Below, in pieces: positions 1 through 7,566 of a DNA stretch of 64,000 nt. The stretch's first letter is position 1; each line of letters begins with the position of its first letter. The notes below the pieces were generated by a model. The model was not told where the DNA came from, made no database searches, and worked only from the letters and a program-made list of their open reading frames with translations. The position numbers and the translations under genes are program-made. Origin of the DNA: Bacteroides ndongoniae (GTDB lineage Bacteria > Bacteroidota > Bacteroidia > Bacteroidales > Bacteroidaceae); contig NZ_FNVV01000014.1 in NCBI RefSeq assembly GCF_900108345.1, positions 992,001 through 1,056,000 of the forward strand, written 5' to 3'.

Positions 1-2
1 GG

Positions 3-212
3 CTTTACTTCTTGGGTGGTGCCGCCGCCTCAATAGCCTTGTTCATAGGCAGCATGCAACTGTTTCCGGTGCCCAATGCTTCTGAAAACTACGTCATCAT
101 CAACGGAAAGCGTTATACGGACGAAGCACTTATAAAGGAAAAAGCCATGGAAGCCTTGCAGAACGTACACTTCACCGACGAAGAAATCAATGATTTGTTG
201 TTTCAATTCTAA
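3..212 (+). CDS. 3' end of a membrane protein of unknown function (5' cut by window edge)
   Basis: The reading frame is open from the first full codon to a TAA at 210-212, so the start lies outside the window. What remains is about 69 residues: one hydrophobic segment (Ala/Ile/Leu-rich, roughly the first 20 residues), then a soluble tail that mentions a Lys-Arg-Tyr-Thr stretch and ends in an acidic, Phe-rich terminus. A single membrane segment followed by a short periplasmic tail would fit an anti-sigma-like or other bitopic protein, but that is a guess. It is 12 bp upstream of the next gene on the same strand and probably shares its transcript. Function unknown. Confidence 0.6.
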   Translation, partial: LYFLGGAAASIALFIGSMQLFPVPNASENYVIINGKRYTDEALIKEKAMEALQNVHFTDEEINDLLFQF

Positions 213-224
213 TCATACAAAGCC

Positions 225-683
225 ATGAAACGATTACTATATAAATATGTATTGCTCCTGTCCCTCGGGTTATGCCTCTCATCCTACAGGCTACAGGCTC
301 AGGAAGGACTTCAGATTTCGACCCTATTCGAAAAATACGGCGACCGACAGAACGTCACCATGGTCGAACTGAACGGCAAGATACTGAAGTCTTACAAAAT
401 GTCCAAATACCGGAGTCTTGTCTTCAAAGACGTTACTCCCTATCTGGCAGAAATCCAGAAATGCCTGAAGCATGACAAGGAACAGCCCGGACAGGTCAAT
501 AAGACCCAGGAAGTAATGGAAGACGGAATACTGCGCAGTGCCTACTACCAGCTGCATCCTTCGGACGGCAAACAACGGTACATCATCTTCAAACTGGGCA
601 AGAAAACCACAGCCACCTTAGTCTACATCGAAGGTAGCCTCAACGAAGAAGAGCTGATGAATATGCTATATAAAGAACAATAA
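225..683 (+). CDS. Secreted DUF6108-like protein
   Basis: A 152-residue protein with a Sec signal peptide of about 25 residues (Lys/Arg start, Leu-rich core, cleavage after a Leu-Gln-Ala motif). The mature part begins with a Leu-Phe-Glu-Lys-Tyr stretch followed by alternating short beta and helical segments. It resembles the small Bacteroidales families DUF6108 and DUF4252, neither of which has a known biochemical role. It lies between a truncated membrane protein gene and a beta-barrel gene with short gaps (12 and 23 bp), so the three are probably one transcript. Assignment is from recognition of the sequence style, not a search. Confidence 0.6.
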   Translation: MKRLLYKYVLLLSLGLCLSSYRLQAQEGLQISTLFEKYGDRQNVTMVELNGKILKSYKMSKYRSLVFKDVTPYLAEIQKCLKHDKEQPGQVNKTQEVMEDGILRSAYYQLHPSDGKQRYIIFKLGKKTTATLVYIEGSLNEEELMNMLYKEQ

Positions 684-706
684 AACCAAAAACATAAGAA
701 AACAAT

Positions 707-1612
707 ATGAAGACAAAGAATGTAATTTTTGCCTGCCTGCTCTCCATGGCGGCAAGCTATGCCACAGCACAACAAACCGCCCCCTCACAGCGTGCCACCA
801 TCACTACCGAGGGCGACTCCATCATCATCCGCAAAGGAAGCGGCAACATGCGTATCCGTGTATATGAAGAACAGCCCACCGACGGAGAATCAAAAGAAGT
901 GGAAATATACGAAGGTGTCTATCTGGAACGTGTAGAATCGGACAAACGCACTTTCCTCGACGCCTTGCCCTTCATCCCCCAAAAGAAGAAAGACAATGCC
1001 TATAAACCGCATAATTCCGGTATCTTCATCGGATACAGCAGAATGAGCAACGACTTCCTCTCTTTTGACAACAGTGCAAAAGCCGACCTGAACCTGTCCC
1101 GTTCGTGGGAATTCGGATTTAATGTCATCTCCCTGTACCACAACTTCAAGAAGAATCCTCATTGGGGACTGAACTTTGGCGTCAATTGGGGCTACCGCTC
1201 ATTCAGTTTCGACGGCAACCGTGCCCTGCTCAAAGCCGACGGACAGAGCTATTTTGCTGAAGGCGACGAAGAAAACAGCTACAGCAGCAGCCGGCTCCGC
1301 CATTTCTTCTTCCGTATTCCTATCACATTGGAGTGGCAACAAAGGCTGGGAAGAAGCAACAAACTTTTCTTCAACATAGGTCCGGAGTTTGAAATCCGCC
1401 ACGGCGTAAAATCGTTCACCCACATCAACGGCGGAAAAAAGCAAAGAATGGGCAAAGACATGTATGTCAATCCTGTAGGTGTCAATCTGCTGGCACAAGC
1501 CGGATATGGCGACTTCGGTCTGTACTTGCGCTATTCTACTACCAGTCTGTTCCAAAAGGATAAAGGTCCCGAAATGTCTCCCTACTCCTTCGGTATTGCC
1601 TGGTACTGGTAA
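707..1612 (+). CDS. Outer-membrane beta-barrel protein
   Basis: A 301-residue protein with a signal peptide (about residues 1-21, ending Ala-Thr-Ala-Gln). After a charged, probably periplasmic N-terminal part (about 22-100) the rest consists of alternating amphipathic strands rich in Tyr, Phe, Trp and Gly, and the protein ends in Ala-Trp-Tyr-Trp. A C-terminal aromatic residue after an alternating strand is the usual signal for Bam-dependent outer-membrane insertion. It follows the DUF6108-like gene by 23 bp. An 8- to 12-strand porin-like barrel is likely; the cargo or function cannot be read from the sequence. Confidence 0.7.
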   Translation: MKTKNVIFACLLSMAASYATAQQTAPSQRATITTEGDSIIIRKGSGNMRIRVYEEQPTDGESKEVEIYEGVYLERVESDKRTFLDALPFIPQKKKDNAYKPHNSGIFIGYSRMSNDFLSFDNSAKADLNLSRSWEFGFNVISLYHNFKKNPHWGLNFGVNWGYRSFSFDGNRALLKADGQSYFAEGDEENSYSSSRLRHFFFRIPITLEWQQRLGRSNKLFFNIGPEFEIRHGVKSFTHINGGKKQRMGKDMYVNPVGVNLLAQAGYGDFGLYLRYSTTSLFQKDKGPEMSPYSFGIAWYW

Positions 1613-1640
1613 AAACGAGTACACCCCATATCACACACAA

Positions 1641-1711
1641 CGGGCACGGAACCCGGAAAGACTGCATACATACTTTATTCGCATGCAACCTTTCCGGGAT
1701 TTCCGTGCCCG
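1641..1711. repeat. Long imperfect hairpin between convergent genes
   Basis: Positions 1641-1651 (CGGGCACGGAA) are the exact reverse complement of 1701-1711, and 1652-1660 (CCCGGAAAG) of 1690-1698. This gives about 20 paired bases interrupted only by a 2-nt bulge. It sits in the 148-bp gap between the + strand barrel gene and the - strand FadL-like gene. No run of T follows on either strand, so it is not a classical intrinsic terminator, though it may still act as a bidirectional RNA 3' end. Confidence 0.6.
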
Positions 1712-1760
1712 AAGGAATGAAGATTATTTGCAAATGTAATGCTATTTATTTCCTGTCTCT

Positions 1761-3392
1761 TTAGAAACGTATACCCAGTGTCAGCAATGCCTGGCTGCGG
1801 TCGTTGGTAACTTTGGTTGCCTGAAGCGCGCCCAGATCGTCGACAAACGGATAAAACTTCGACTGATACGTATGATATTTGTAAGCCAGGTCTGCATAGA
1901 CTCTGGAGCCACGATAGCCGATACCTATTGTAAACGTATTCATCGATTCGTTGTTGGCAAAGTCGGTATCGGTATTAATCGAATTGGTCGGCAGTGCCTT
2001 GATGGCATCGTCCTTGAAAGCCGCACTGCTGTAGTTGTAGCCCAAGCGGAGTGCAAATGCAGGTATAGGCTTATACTCGGCTCCCAGACGGAACGTACTT
2101 ACCCCTTTCAGGCAAAGATCGGCCTCGCCGGTTTCCCATGCCATTTCTTCGGAAGACCCTGGATAGTAGAATTTCATCGAAGAGTAATCCTCGTATTCAT
2201 ATTCGGCTCCCAAGGCCAGCGAAGAGCCTACGGTATATCCCAGGCTGACATTGAACAGCCACGGGGTCTGAAGTTCGAAGTCACGGTCCATATCCCGTCC
2301 GCCCAATTCGCTGTACGTATCTACCGTTGTATGCGTCATCACCTCGCTGCCGTCTTCTGCCGGCAAAAACAGGTCAGAACTCAGCAAAGCACCAGTGGTA
2401 TAAGTCAGCTTGTAGTATACGGGAGAGTGTATAGCCAGACCGACACGCAGAGGCGAGTCTTCTATCGGGCGGAAAATGGCACCCAGTTTCAGGTCTATTC
2501 CTGCTCCGTGAATGCGGTTGAAGCTTTCCAACGAATAGCCTTCTTCGTACTGTTTTCCGTCTTCCCAAGTATACTGGTAGTTCTCGTCATAGAAAGAGTA
2601 CTTGCTGTAGTCTACGGCATAAGCACCCAACGTCACACCGAAATAGAAACGGTCGTTGACATTGAACGATACATTGAAGTCGTATTCATCTACACCGCCC
2701 CGCTCGCGCGACAGGAACAAAGCGTCTGCTTCGCTGGGTATATAAGGTATATAGGTATTATAAGCTTCCGTTTCAGTGTCTTCAAACAGGAGGCCGCTTT
2801 GAAAGCCCATAGATCCCAGCCATCCGGCATAGTCGTTGCGATAGATGTCGCTCTTTCCGTAATCCAGATAGGAGGAATAGTCCTGATAGTACGCATAGGC
2901 TCCGTCAGTAGCCTGCATAGCCATCGAGGCTACTTGCGAAACGTAGTCACTGCCCACTTTGCCCAGCAGACCGCCCATCGTCATATTCTTGTAAAACGAT
3001 TTGGACTTGTGGTAGTTAAAGCCGAAGTTGACATAGCGCAACGGTGTCAGATTGCCGATTTTGGTGGAAATGACAAATCCGGCATTGTCAAAGCTCCAGC
3101 GGTTTTTATTGGCTTCGAAGGTATTGCCTCCGAATTTGCTTTCCGAACCGGTAATGGAGTAGCCCATGGTCACCATCGCATCGTTGCTCCGATAGATACC
3201 TATACCTGCCGGGTTGGTGCTTATGGTGGAGATATCACCACCCAAAGCGCCCATGGCTCCTCCCATACCAACAAAACGGGCGGTACCGTTCAGGTCCTTC
3301 TGCGCAATGTTTACTGCATCGTATACGGTTTGTGCCTTTGCACCTGCCGAAGCCAATGCGGCAAGTGCTATTATCATCAGTTTCTTTTTCAT
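1761..3392 (-). CDS. FadL/OmpP1-family outer-membrane transport protein
   Basis: A 543-residue protein with a signal peptide (about 1-20, Ala-Lys-Ala-Gln end). The mature N-terminus contains an Asp-Leu-Asn-Gly-Thr-Ala-Arg-Phe-Val-Gly-Met-Gly-Gly-Ala motif and a Ser-Thr-Asn-Pro-Ala-Gly segment, both hallmarks of the FadL/OmpP1/TodX family hatch region. The remainder is a Tyr- and Gly-rich strand series ending Gly-Ile-Arg-Phe, the terminal aromatic typical of barrels. FadL relatives move hydrophobic compounds across the outer membrane; Bacteroidales paralogues are often labelled hemin receptor without proof. It is 106 bp downstream of the Ser/Arg-rich gene on the same strand. The substrate is unknown. 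Confidence 0.85.
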   Translation of the reverse strand: MKKKLMIIALAALASAGAKAQTVYDAVNIAQKDLNGTARFVGMGGAMGALGGDISTISTNPAGIGIYRSNDAMVTMGYSITGSESKFGGNTFEANKNRWSFDNAGFVISTKIGNLTPLRYVNFGFNYHKSKSFYKNMTMGGLLGKVGSDYVSQVASMAMQATDGAYAYYQDYSSYLDYGKSDIYRNDYAGWLGSMGFQSGLLFEDTETEAYNTYIPYIPSEADALFLSRERGGVDEYDFNVSFNVNDRFYFGVTLGAYAVDYSKYSFYDENYQYTWEDGKQYEEGYSLESFNRIHGAGIDLKLGAIFRPIEDSPLRVGLAIHSPVYYKLTYTTGALLSSDLFLPAEDGSEVMTHTTVDTYSELGGRDMDRDFELQTPWLFNVSLGYTVGSSLALGAEYEYEDYSSMKFYYPGSSEEMAWETGEADLCLKGVSTFRLGAEYKPIPAFALRLGYNYSSAAFKDDAIKALPTNSINTDTDFANNESMNTFTIGIGYRGSRVYADLAYKYHTYQSKFYPFVDDLGALQATKVTNDRSQALLTLGIRF

Positions 3393-3498
3393 ACTTAACG
3401 TTCTTTTTTTTCGATACCAGATTCTTCTATATCATATGGGGTTGCTCCGTGCCCGATGCCAGTCACCGGACACGTTGCCACACCTTGCTGTCGTACGC

Positions 3499-4851
3499 TT
3501 ATCTTCTGCGGCCTCCGCTGCTTGAACGGCTGCTACCACCGCCACCTCCCGAGAAACTACCCGATGAGCGGGTGCTGCCTCCTGTCGAGAAGCTGGACGA
3601 ACGGGAACTGCTGGACGAACGTGTAGGAGCAGAATAAGAACGTTCGCTGCTGCGGTTGTAGTCGTTCGAATAGGTTCGCGTATTGCTCGAACTTGATCCA
3701 CGGCTGTAGGTAGTAGAAGGACGGCTGGATGAAGTTCCGGTCGATATGCCACTACTGCGACGTACGCTTCCTGTGCTGCGGTTCACCGAACTGCTGCGTG
3801 TGCTGCTCGGACGTGTATAGGTAGAACGCCGGGTAGACGAACTGGAGCGAAGTGAAGACGAGCTGGAGCGAACCGAAGACGAGCTGGAACGTTCGGAAGA
3901 CGAAGTACGGGTTCCTACGACACGGCGTGCCGATGTGCCCGACGTACTACGGCGTACCTGACTGGAAGTTCCGGCACTGCGGCGTACCGACTGTCCGCTA
4001 TTGACCGTCGAACGGCGGGTTCCGTCCAAACTACGACGACTGCCCAAAGAAGCACGACTCGTTCCGTACGAACGGCGTTGCGTCAAAGCATTTCCCCAGT
4101 ACGAAGAATGTCCCCAAGCCGGGTAATGATAGTGCGGGTATCCCCAGCCGCCATGCCAGCCGGCATACCAGCCACCATGCCAACCGCCATACCAGCCTCC
4201 CCAGCCGAAGCCCCAATGAGGACCGTACCAGCTGTTCCAGCCCCAGCCATAATAGGGATATCCCCACCAGCCATACGAGCTATAACGCCAGTCCCACCAC
4301 AACGGATTACTGAAAGTGGGGAAAGCATAAGCATAAAAATCATCGACATATACGTTCCATTCCCACGAATTCAGGCCGTATACAATGTCCCAGTAATAAG
4401 GGCTGCTGATGCTGACGGCAAAACGCGGATTGCGGAAACGGATAATGCGCGTGGCATACTCGTATTCGTCGGCCGAACCGTCGAATCCGTTTACCCACTC
4501 ACCGTCCAGTCCGTCGTCGGCTTTCTCGTCGATATAAAGCGTGTCGTTCTCCTGCGAGAATTCATAATCGTCGGCTTCGTAACGGCGGTTATACTCGTCC
4601 ACGTCGCGGACATTGCCCTTACGGTCTCTAACTACTACTGTCGTATTGCCAGGCGAAACGACGGTTGTTGTAGGTGCATTGGTCTTCACCACTACCGTCT
4701 TCCGTTCGGGAGCTTTCGCCTCTTCTGCCTGCTCTTTCTTCTCCTCCTGCTTCTTGGAAGGCACATAGTACAGATCGTCATCTATACTTTGCGCTGCCAG
4801 CGTCCACGGAAGGCAAAAAGCCAAAAGCGATAAAAAAACAATCTTTTTCAT
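3499..4851 (-). CDS. Secreted low-complexity protein: Trp/Gly/Tyr-rich core, Ser/Arg-rich tail
   Basis: I place the start at 4851 (450 residues) rather than the in-frame ATG at 4875, because it gives a normal signal peptide ending Leu-Ala-Ala-Gln. The order is: a charged Lys/Glu segment (about 25-60); a moderately ordered acidic region (about 60-170); a stretch made almost wholly of Trp, Gly, Tyr and His (about 170-235); then about 200 residues dominated by Ser, Arg, Thr and Gly, ending in a Gly-Gly-Arg-Arg-Arg tail. The tail is strongly basic and probably disordered. No enzymatic motif is visible. A -7 box on the - strand lies at 4898-4905. It may be a surface or cell-wall-interacting protein, but function is unknown. 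Confidence 0.75.
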   Translation of the reverse strand: MKKIVFLSLLAFCLPWTLAAQSIDDDLYYVPSKKQEEKKEQAEEAKAPERKTVVVKTNAPTTTVVSPGNTTVVVRDRKGNVRDVDEYNRRYEADDYEFSQENDTLYIDEKADDGLDGEWVNGFDGSADEYEYATRIIRFRNPRFAVSISSPYYWDIVYGLNSWEWNVYVDDFYAYAFPTFSNPLWWDWRYSSYGWWGYPYYGWGWNSWYGPHWGFGWGGWYGGWHGGWYAGWHGGWGYPHYHYPAWGHSSYWGNALTQRRSYGTSRASLGSRRSLDGTRRSTVNSGQSVRRSAGTSSQVRRSTSGTSARRVVGTRTSSSERSSSSSVRSSSSSLRSSSSTRRSTYTRPSSTRSSSVNRSTGSVRRSSGISTGTSSSRPSTTYSRGSSSSNTRTYSNDYNRSSERSYSAPTRSSSSSRSSSFSTGGSTRSSGSFSGGGGGSSRSSSGGRRR

Positions 4852-4897
4852 ATTCCGTCTATTTTTAGTTTTCATTTCTATCTATTTCTTCGCGTTA

Positions 4898-4905
4898 CAA
4901 AGTTA
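4898..4905 (-). promoter_or_regulatory. Bacteroidota -7 box (TAACTTTG) for the Ser/Arg-rich gene
   Basis: Read on the - strand the octamer is TAACTTTG, matching TAnnTTTG. It lies 46 bp before the chosen start codon at 4851. Confidence 0.5.
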
Positions 4906-5037
4906 ATGCCGAAATCCACTACACACAGCAGTTTTTCCCCAAAGATTGATAGGGATTTCCCTAAACCGTCTGAAAGGTGAGGACAAACAATGAACAAAGA
5001 CGAGATTTCAACTGCCCGACAACAAAAGGAAGAGCCA

Positions 5038-5442
5038 TTACCCCTCCGTCCGGTTTAATGAAGGCTTCATTTTCTCTAGAAAGTAATCGACGGCGAGAAG
5101 CAAATCCTGTAGATTGTTCTTTACGACATCGTAAACAATGTCGCCGTCAATATCAAAATATCCATGCGCTATATGATTGCGAATCCCTATAACATCAATC
5201 CAAGGTATTTCCGGACGCTCGACAAGCAACTTTGACCGGGTAATGTCGTCTATACGTTTTATGCCTTCGCCTATAGCTTCAATAAGCATGCAACTTGCCG
5301 CAAGATTTTTCATTCCTTCCGCTGAAGAGTAATAGTCTTCCGGAGAATGGACTTCCTCGTTCCATTCCAAAAGTTGCAGAATCGCTTTCCTTATCTGGCA
5401 AAACATGCCGTATATGCGGCTATCTGATGACATATATTCCAT
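5038..5442 (-). CDS. hepT: HepT-like HEPN toxin (DUF86)
   Basis: A 134-residue all-helical protein of the HepT/DUF86 family. Arg88, His93 and Tyr95 form the R-x4-H-x-Y motif that defines HEPN RNases of HepT/MntA systems. The usual action in the family is RNA cleavage by a HepT dimer; the partner nucleotidyltransferase silences it by adding AMP units to the motif tyrosine. The gene overlaps the 3' end of the mntA gene by 23 bp, so the two are translationally coupled with antitoxin first. No frameshift or lost catalytic residue is visible, so the toxin looks functional. Confidence 0.85.
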   Translation of the reverse strand: MEYMSSDSRIYGMFCQIRKAILQLLEWNEEVHSPEDYYSSAEGMKNLAASCMLIEAIGEGIKRIDDITRSKLLVERPEIPWIDVIGIRNHIAHGYFDIDGDIVYDVVKNNLQDLLLAVDYFLEKMKPSLNRTEG

Positions 5443-5716
5443 CTCTTTCTATTTCATCAAGCAAAAAAGGATTGATATGCTTGTGCATTCTTACCACATC
5501 AACAGAACATTGCAGAAGATTACTGAGAAAACGCTTCAATGCTACCAACATATACGCTTTCGGCTCCATATCGACACATACGTCCACATCGCTACCTTCA
5601 TGGTTCTCGCCACGCGATACCGACCCGAACAACCTTAACGACTTAACCCCGAAGTTGGTTCTTAGGTCATCGGCATGGGACACTATCAGAGATATGTATT
5701 CTTCCCTTGTTTTCAT
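5420..5716 (-). CDS. mntA: MntA-like minimal nucleotidyltransferase antitoxin
   Basis: A protein of 98 residues when started at 5716. The longer frame from 5767 is unlikely because its ATG lies upstream of the promoter box at 5746-5753. Gly31-Ser32, Asp43 and Asp45 make the GS-x10-D-x-D motif of polymerase-beta-fold minimal nucleotidyltransferases. In characterised pairs the enzyme uses ATP to AMPylate the HepT tyrosine and so neutralises the toxin. It precedes hepT and overlaps it by 23 bp. Confidence 0.85.
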   Translation of the reverse strand: MKTREEYISLIVSHADDLRTNFGVKSLRLFGSVSRGENHEGSDVDVCVDMEPKAYMLVALKRFLSNLLQCSVDVVRMHKHINPFLLDEIERDGIYVIR

Positions 5717-5745
5717 TTCCTTGCTTTTACTGAGCTGTACAGTCA

Positions 5746-5753
5746 CAAAGGTA
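5746..5753 (-). promoter_or_regulatory. -7 box (TACCTTTG) of the mntA-hepT operon
   Basis: The - strand octamer is TACCTTTG. It lies about 30 bp before the mntA start at 5716 and downstream of the longer ORF's ATG, which is why the shorter start is preferred. Confidence 0.6.
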
Positions 5754-5843
5754 ATAAAATGTTTCAAACAGACAAAATCTGCACAAACTTTTAGCCATGC
5801 ACATCAAATCGGCAAAAGAAGTTCGGCATTAGAAAAAATGCAC

Positions 5844-5851
5844 TACCTTTG
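5844..5851 (+). promoter_or_regulatory. -7 box (TACCTTTG) of prmA
   Basis: An exact TAnnTTTG match 30 bp upstream of the prmA ATG at 5882. Confidence 0.6.
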
Positions 5852-5881
5852 CCTCAAGTTTAACAAAACATCTCATTCCCT

Positions 5882-6724
5882 ATGAAATATTTAGAATTTA
5901 TCTTCCATACCGAACCATGCATGGAGGTAGTCAACGATGTCCTCTCCGCCGTATTGGGCGAAGTCGGCTTCGAAAGTTTTGTAGAACAGGAGGGCGGCAT
6001 AGCTGCCTACATACAGACCGCCCTGTACGACGAAGAAGCCCTGAAGTCGGCACTGGACAGTTTTCCGCTGGCCGACACTACCCTTACCTATACTTATAAG
6101 GAAGCAGAAGACAAGGACTGGAACGAAGAATGGGAAAAGAACTTCTTCCAACCCATCGTCATCGGCAACCGTTGCGTCATCCACAGCACCTTCCACCACG
6201 ATGTACCTCAGGCAGAATACGACATTGTCATCAATCCGCAAATGGCCTTCGGAACAGGACACCACGAAACCACCAGCCTCATCATAGGCGAACTGCTGGA
6301 AGCCGACCTTCAAGGCAAAGCGCTGCTCGACATGGGATGCGGCACGTCGATACTTGCCATTCTGGCGCGGATGCGTGGCGCCGCTCCCTGTACGGCCATC
6401 GACATTGACGAATGGTGTGTGCGCAATTCGCTCGAAAACATCGAGCTGAACCACGTTGATAGTATCAGCGTATTCCAGGGCGACGCATCCATCCTGCCCG
6501 ACAAGGGCCCGTTCGATGTGGTGATAGCCAACATCAACCGTAACATCCTGCTGAACGACATGAAGCACTATGTGGCGCGCATGAATCCAGGCGCCCACCT
6601 CTTTATGAGCGGTTTCTATACGGACGACATTCCTGCCATCCGCGAAGAGGCCGAACGCAACGGACTCCGCTTCGTTCATCACAAAGAGAAAAACCGCTGG
6701 GCAGCCGTACAATTTGAGAAGTGA
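5882..6724 (+). CDS. prmA: Ribosomal protein L11 methyltransferase
   Basis: A 280-residue class I SAM-dependent methyltransferase that trimethylates ribosomal protein L11. The N-terminal substrate-binding domain (about 1-90) is followed by a Pro-Gln-Met-Ala-Phe-Gly-Thr-Gly-His-His segment, diagnostic of PrmA, then the SAM-binding Asp-Met-Gly-Cys-Gly-Thr-Ser motif, an acidic Ala-Ile-Asp-Ile-Asp strand, and Ala-Asn-Ile-Asn-Arg-Asn-Ile (an NPPY-like catalytic segment in this family). Length matches the family. It stands alone between the toxin-antitoxin pair, which points the other way, and a 22-bp palindrome array at its 3' end. Confidence 0.93.
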   Translation: MKYLEFIFHTEPCMEVVNDVLSAVLGEVGFESFVEQEGGIAAYIQTALYDEEALKSALDSFPLADTTLTYTYKEAEDKDWNEEWEKNFFQPIVIGNRCVIHSTFHHDVPQAEYDIVINPQMAFGTGHHETTSLIIGELLEADLQGKALLDMGCGTSILAILARMRGAAPCTAIDIDEWCVRNSLENIELNHVDSISVFQGDASILPDKGPFDVVIANINRNILLNDMKHYVARMNPGAHLFMSGFYTDDIPAIREEAERNGLRFVHHKEKNRWAAVQFEK

Positions 6725-6770
6725 CAGAACAGGACATTGAACCTGCCCTGCCCCAAAGCAAGAGTTCCCC

Positions 6771-6890
6771 TCCGTTTCCACTAATGGTTACGCCCGTTCC
6801 CTAAGGAGGTTACGGCCGTAACCTAAAGAGGGAACGACAGTTCCCCAAGGAGGAAACGGCCGTTTCCTAACATGGGAACAGAAGGAAACT
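6771..6890 (+). repeat. 22-bp-period palindrome array (copy A)
   Basis: Units begin with GG at 6786, 6808, 6830, 6852 and 6874, exactly 22 bp apart. Each has a 16-bp near-palindromic core and a 6-nt linker close to TAAGGA. Two cores are perfect palindromes: GGTTACGGCCGTAACC (6808-6823) and GGAAACGGCCGTTTCC (6852-6867). The left flank (6771-6779, TCCGTTTCC) is inverted relative to the right end (6874-6889), so the whole element is bounded by inverted termini. It lies between prmA and crcB, 47 bp after the prmA stop. A sister array is at 49741-49860. Confidence 0.85.
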
Positions 6891-6951
6891 ATAACACTTT
6901 ATATTCCAACCACTTATATTATTATCCCCAACAAGCAGCAAGAACAGAGCA

Positions 6952-7335
6952 ATGACAAAAGCACTGATTTGTATTTTTCTTGGCGGAGGCACGGGAAGCG
7001 TACTCCGCTACTGCGTGCAACTGGCCTTGCACGAACGCATTGTGCCCTACAACTTTCCCTGGGCCACCTTCACCGTCAACATCGTAGGCAGTTTCCTGAT
7101 AGGCATGTTTTATGCTCTTTCCGCCCGTTTCAACCTGGCTACCGACATACGGCTTCTGCTCACCACCGGACTTTGCGGTGGCTTCACCACCTTTTCGACC
7201 TTCAGCAACGACAGTCTGATCTTGTTGAAACAAGGATTGCACGGCCTGTTTCTGCTGTACATCGTACTGAGCGTAGCACTGGGAGTAGCCGCAGCCATGC
7301 TGGGAGGTGCGCTTATCAGCAACTATACCCGCTGA
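6952..7335 (+). CDS. crcB: Fluoride channel CrcB/Fluc
   Basis: A 127-residue protein with four hydrophobic helices, the size of one subunit of the dimeric dual-topology Fluc fluoride channel. It has Gly-Gly-Gly-x-Gly-Ser-x-x-Arg in helix 1, an Asn in the Thr-Phe-x-Val-Asn-x-x-Gly segment of helix 2, and the diagnostic Gly-Gly-Phe-Thr-Thr-Phe-Ser-Thr-Phe motif with the Na+ and phenylalanine-box residues in helix 3. Fluc exports fluoride from the cytoplasm. I see no fluoride riboswitch in the 60 bp between the palindrome array and the start. A GC-rich inverted repeat follows the stop at 7343-7378. Confidence 0.92.
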   Translation: MTKALICIFLGGGTGSVLRYCVQLALHERIVPYNFPWATFTVNIVGSFLIGMFYALSARFNLATDIRLLLTTGLCGGFTTFSTFSNDSLILLKQGLHGLFLLYIVLSVALGVAAAMLGGALISNYTR

Positions 7336-7342
7336 CAGCATC

Positions 7343-7378
7343 CCCCTCCAGAAGCCTCTGGGAAGGCCTGAGGAGGGG
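7343..7378 (+). terminator. Possible terminator-like hairpin after crcB
   Basis: CCCCTCC at 7343-7349 pairs with GGAGGGG at 7372-7378. An A-rich rather than T-rich stretch follows on the + strand, so termination is uncertain. Confidence 0.35.
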
Positions 7379-7437
7379 TATCGAAAAAATATTTCGAAAA
7401 AAATCGCTCCAGCTATTGCAGATTTAAAATAAATGCG

Positions 7438-7445
7438 TACCTTTG
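7438..7445 (+). promoter_or_regulatory. -7 box (TACCTTTG) of the SRP RNA/tRNA-Thr unit
   Basis: TACCTTTG at 7438-7445 is preceded by TTG at 7416-7418 with a 19-nt spacer, close to the Bacteroidota TTTG-N19-21-TAnnTTTG promoter. It is 21 bp upstream of the hairpin RNA. Confidence 0.6.
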
Positions 7446-7466
7446 CAACCGCAAAACAGAAAAAAC

Positions 7467-7562
7467 GGGTAAGTCCTATACGGCCAGCTCCCTTCGAATC
7501 CTCCAGGGCTTGATCGCAGCAAAGGTAGTTGGTTGTAGCGGCGCGATATAGCAAGCTTACCC
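7467..7562 (+). ncRNA. ffs: Probable small signal recognition particle RNA (4.5S-like)
   Basis: About 96 nt that fold end to end: GGGTAAG (7467-7473) pairs with CTTACCC (7556-7562), with further helical segments inside (TATA with TATA, and a GC-rich helix). Near the tip a CCAGG strand faces AGCAA, separated by a short GC/GC stem. This CAGG/AGCA internal loop is the Ffh-binding core (domain IV) of bacterial SRP RNA. The apical loop (UUGAUC) is not the common GGAA. It has its own promoter box and lies 4 bp before tRNA-Thr. A covariance-model search would settle it. Confidence 0.65.
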
Positions 7563-7566
7563 ACCC

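Noticed and set aside
1872..3398. A 508-residue + strand frame opposite the FadL-like gene
   Set aside because: Antisense shadow. The - strand protein has a clear signal peptide and family motifs; this one has none.
6771..6890. CRISPR array
   Set aside because: The 22-bp units follow one another with no unique spacers of 30 bp or so, and no cas gene is near.
6891..6951. Fluoride riboswitch upstream of crcB
   Set aside because: No GGnGATGGnG-type pseudoknot sequence was seen in the short gap.
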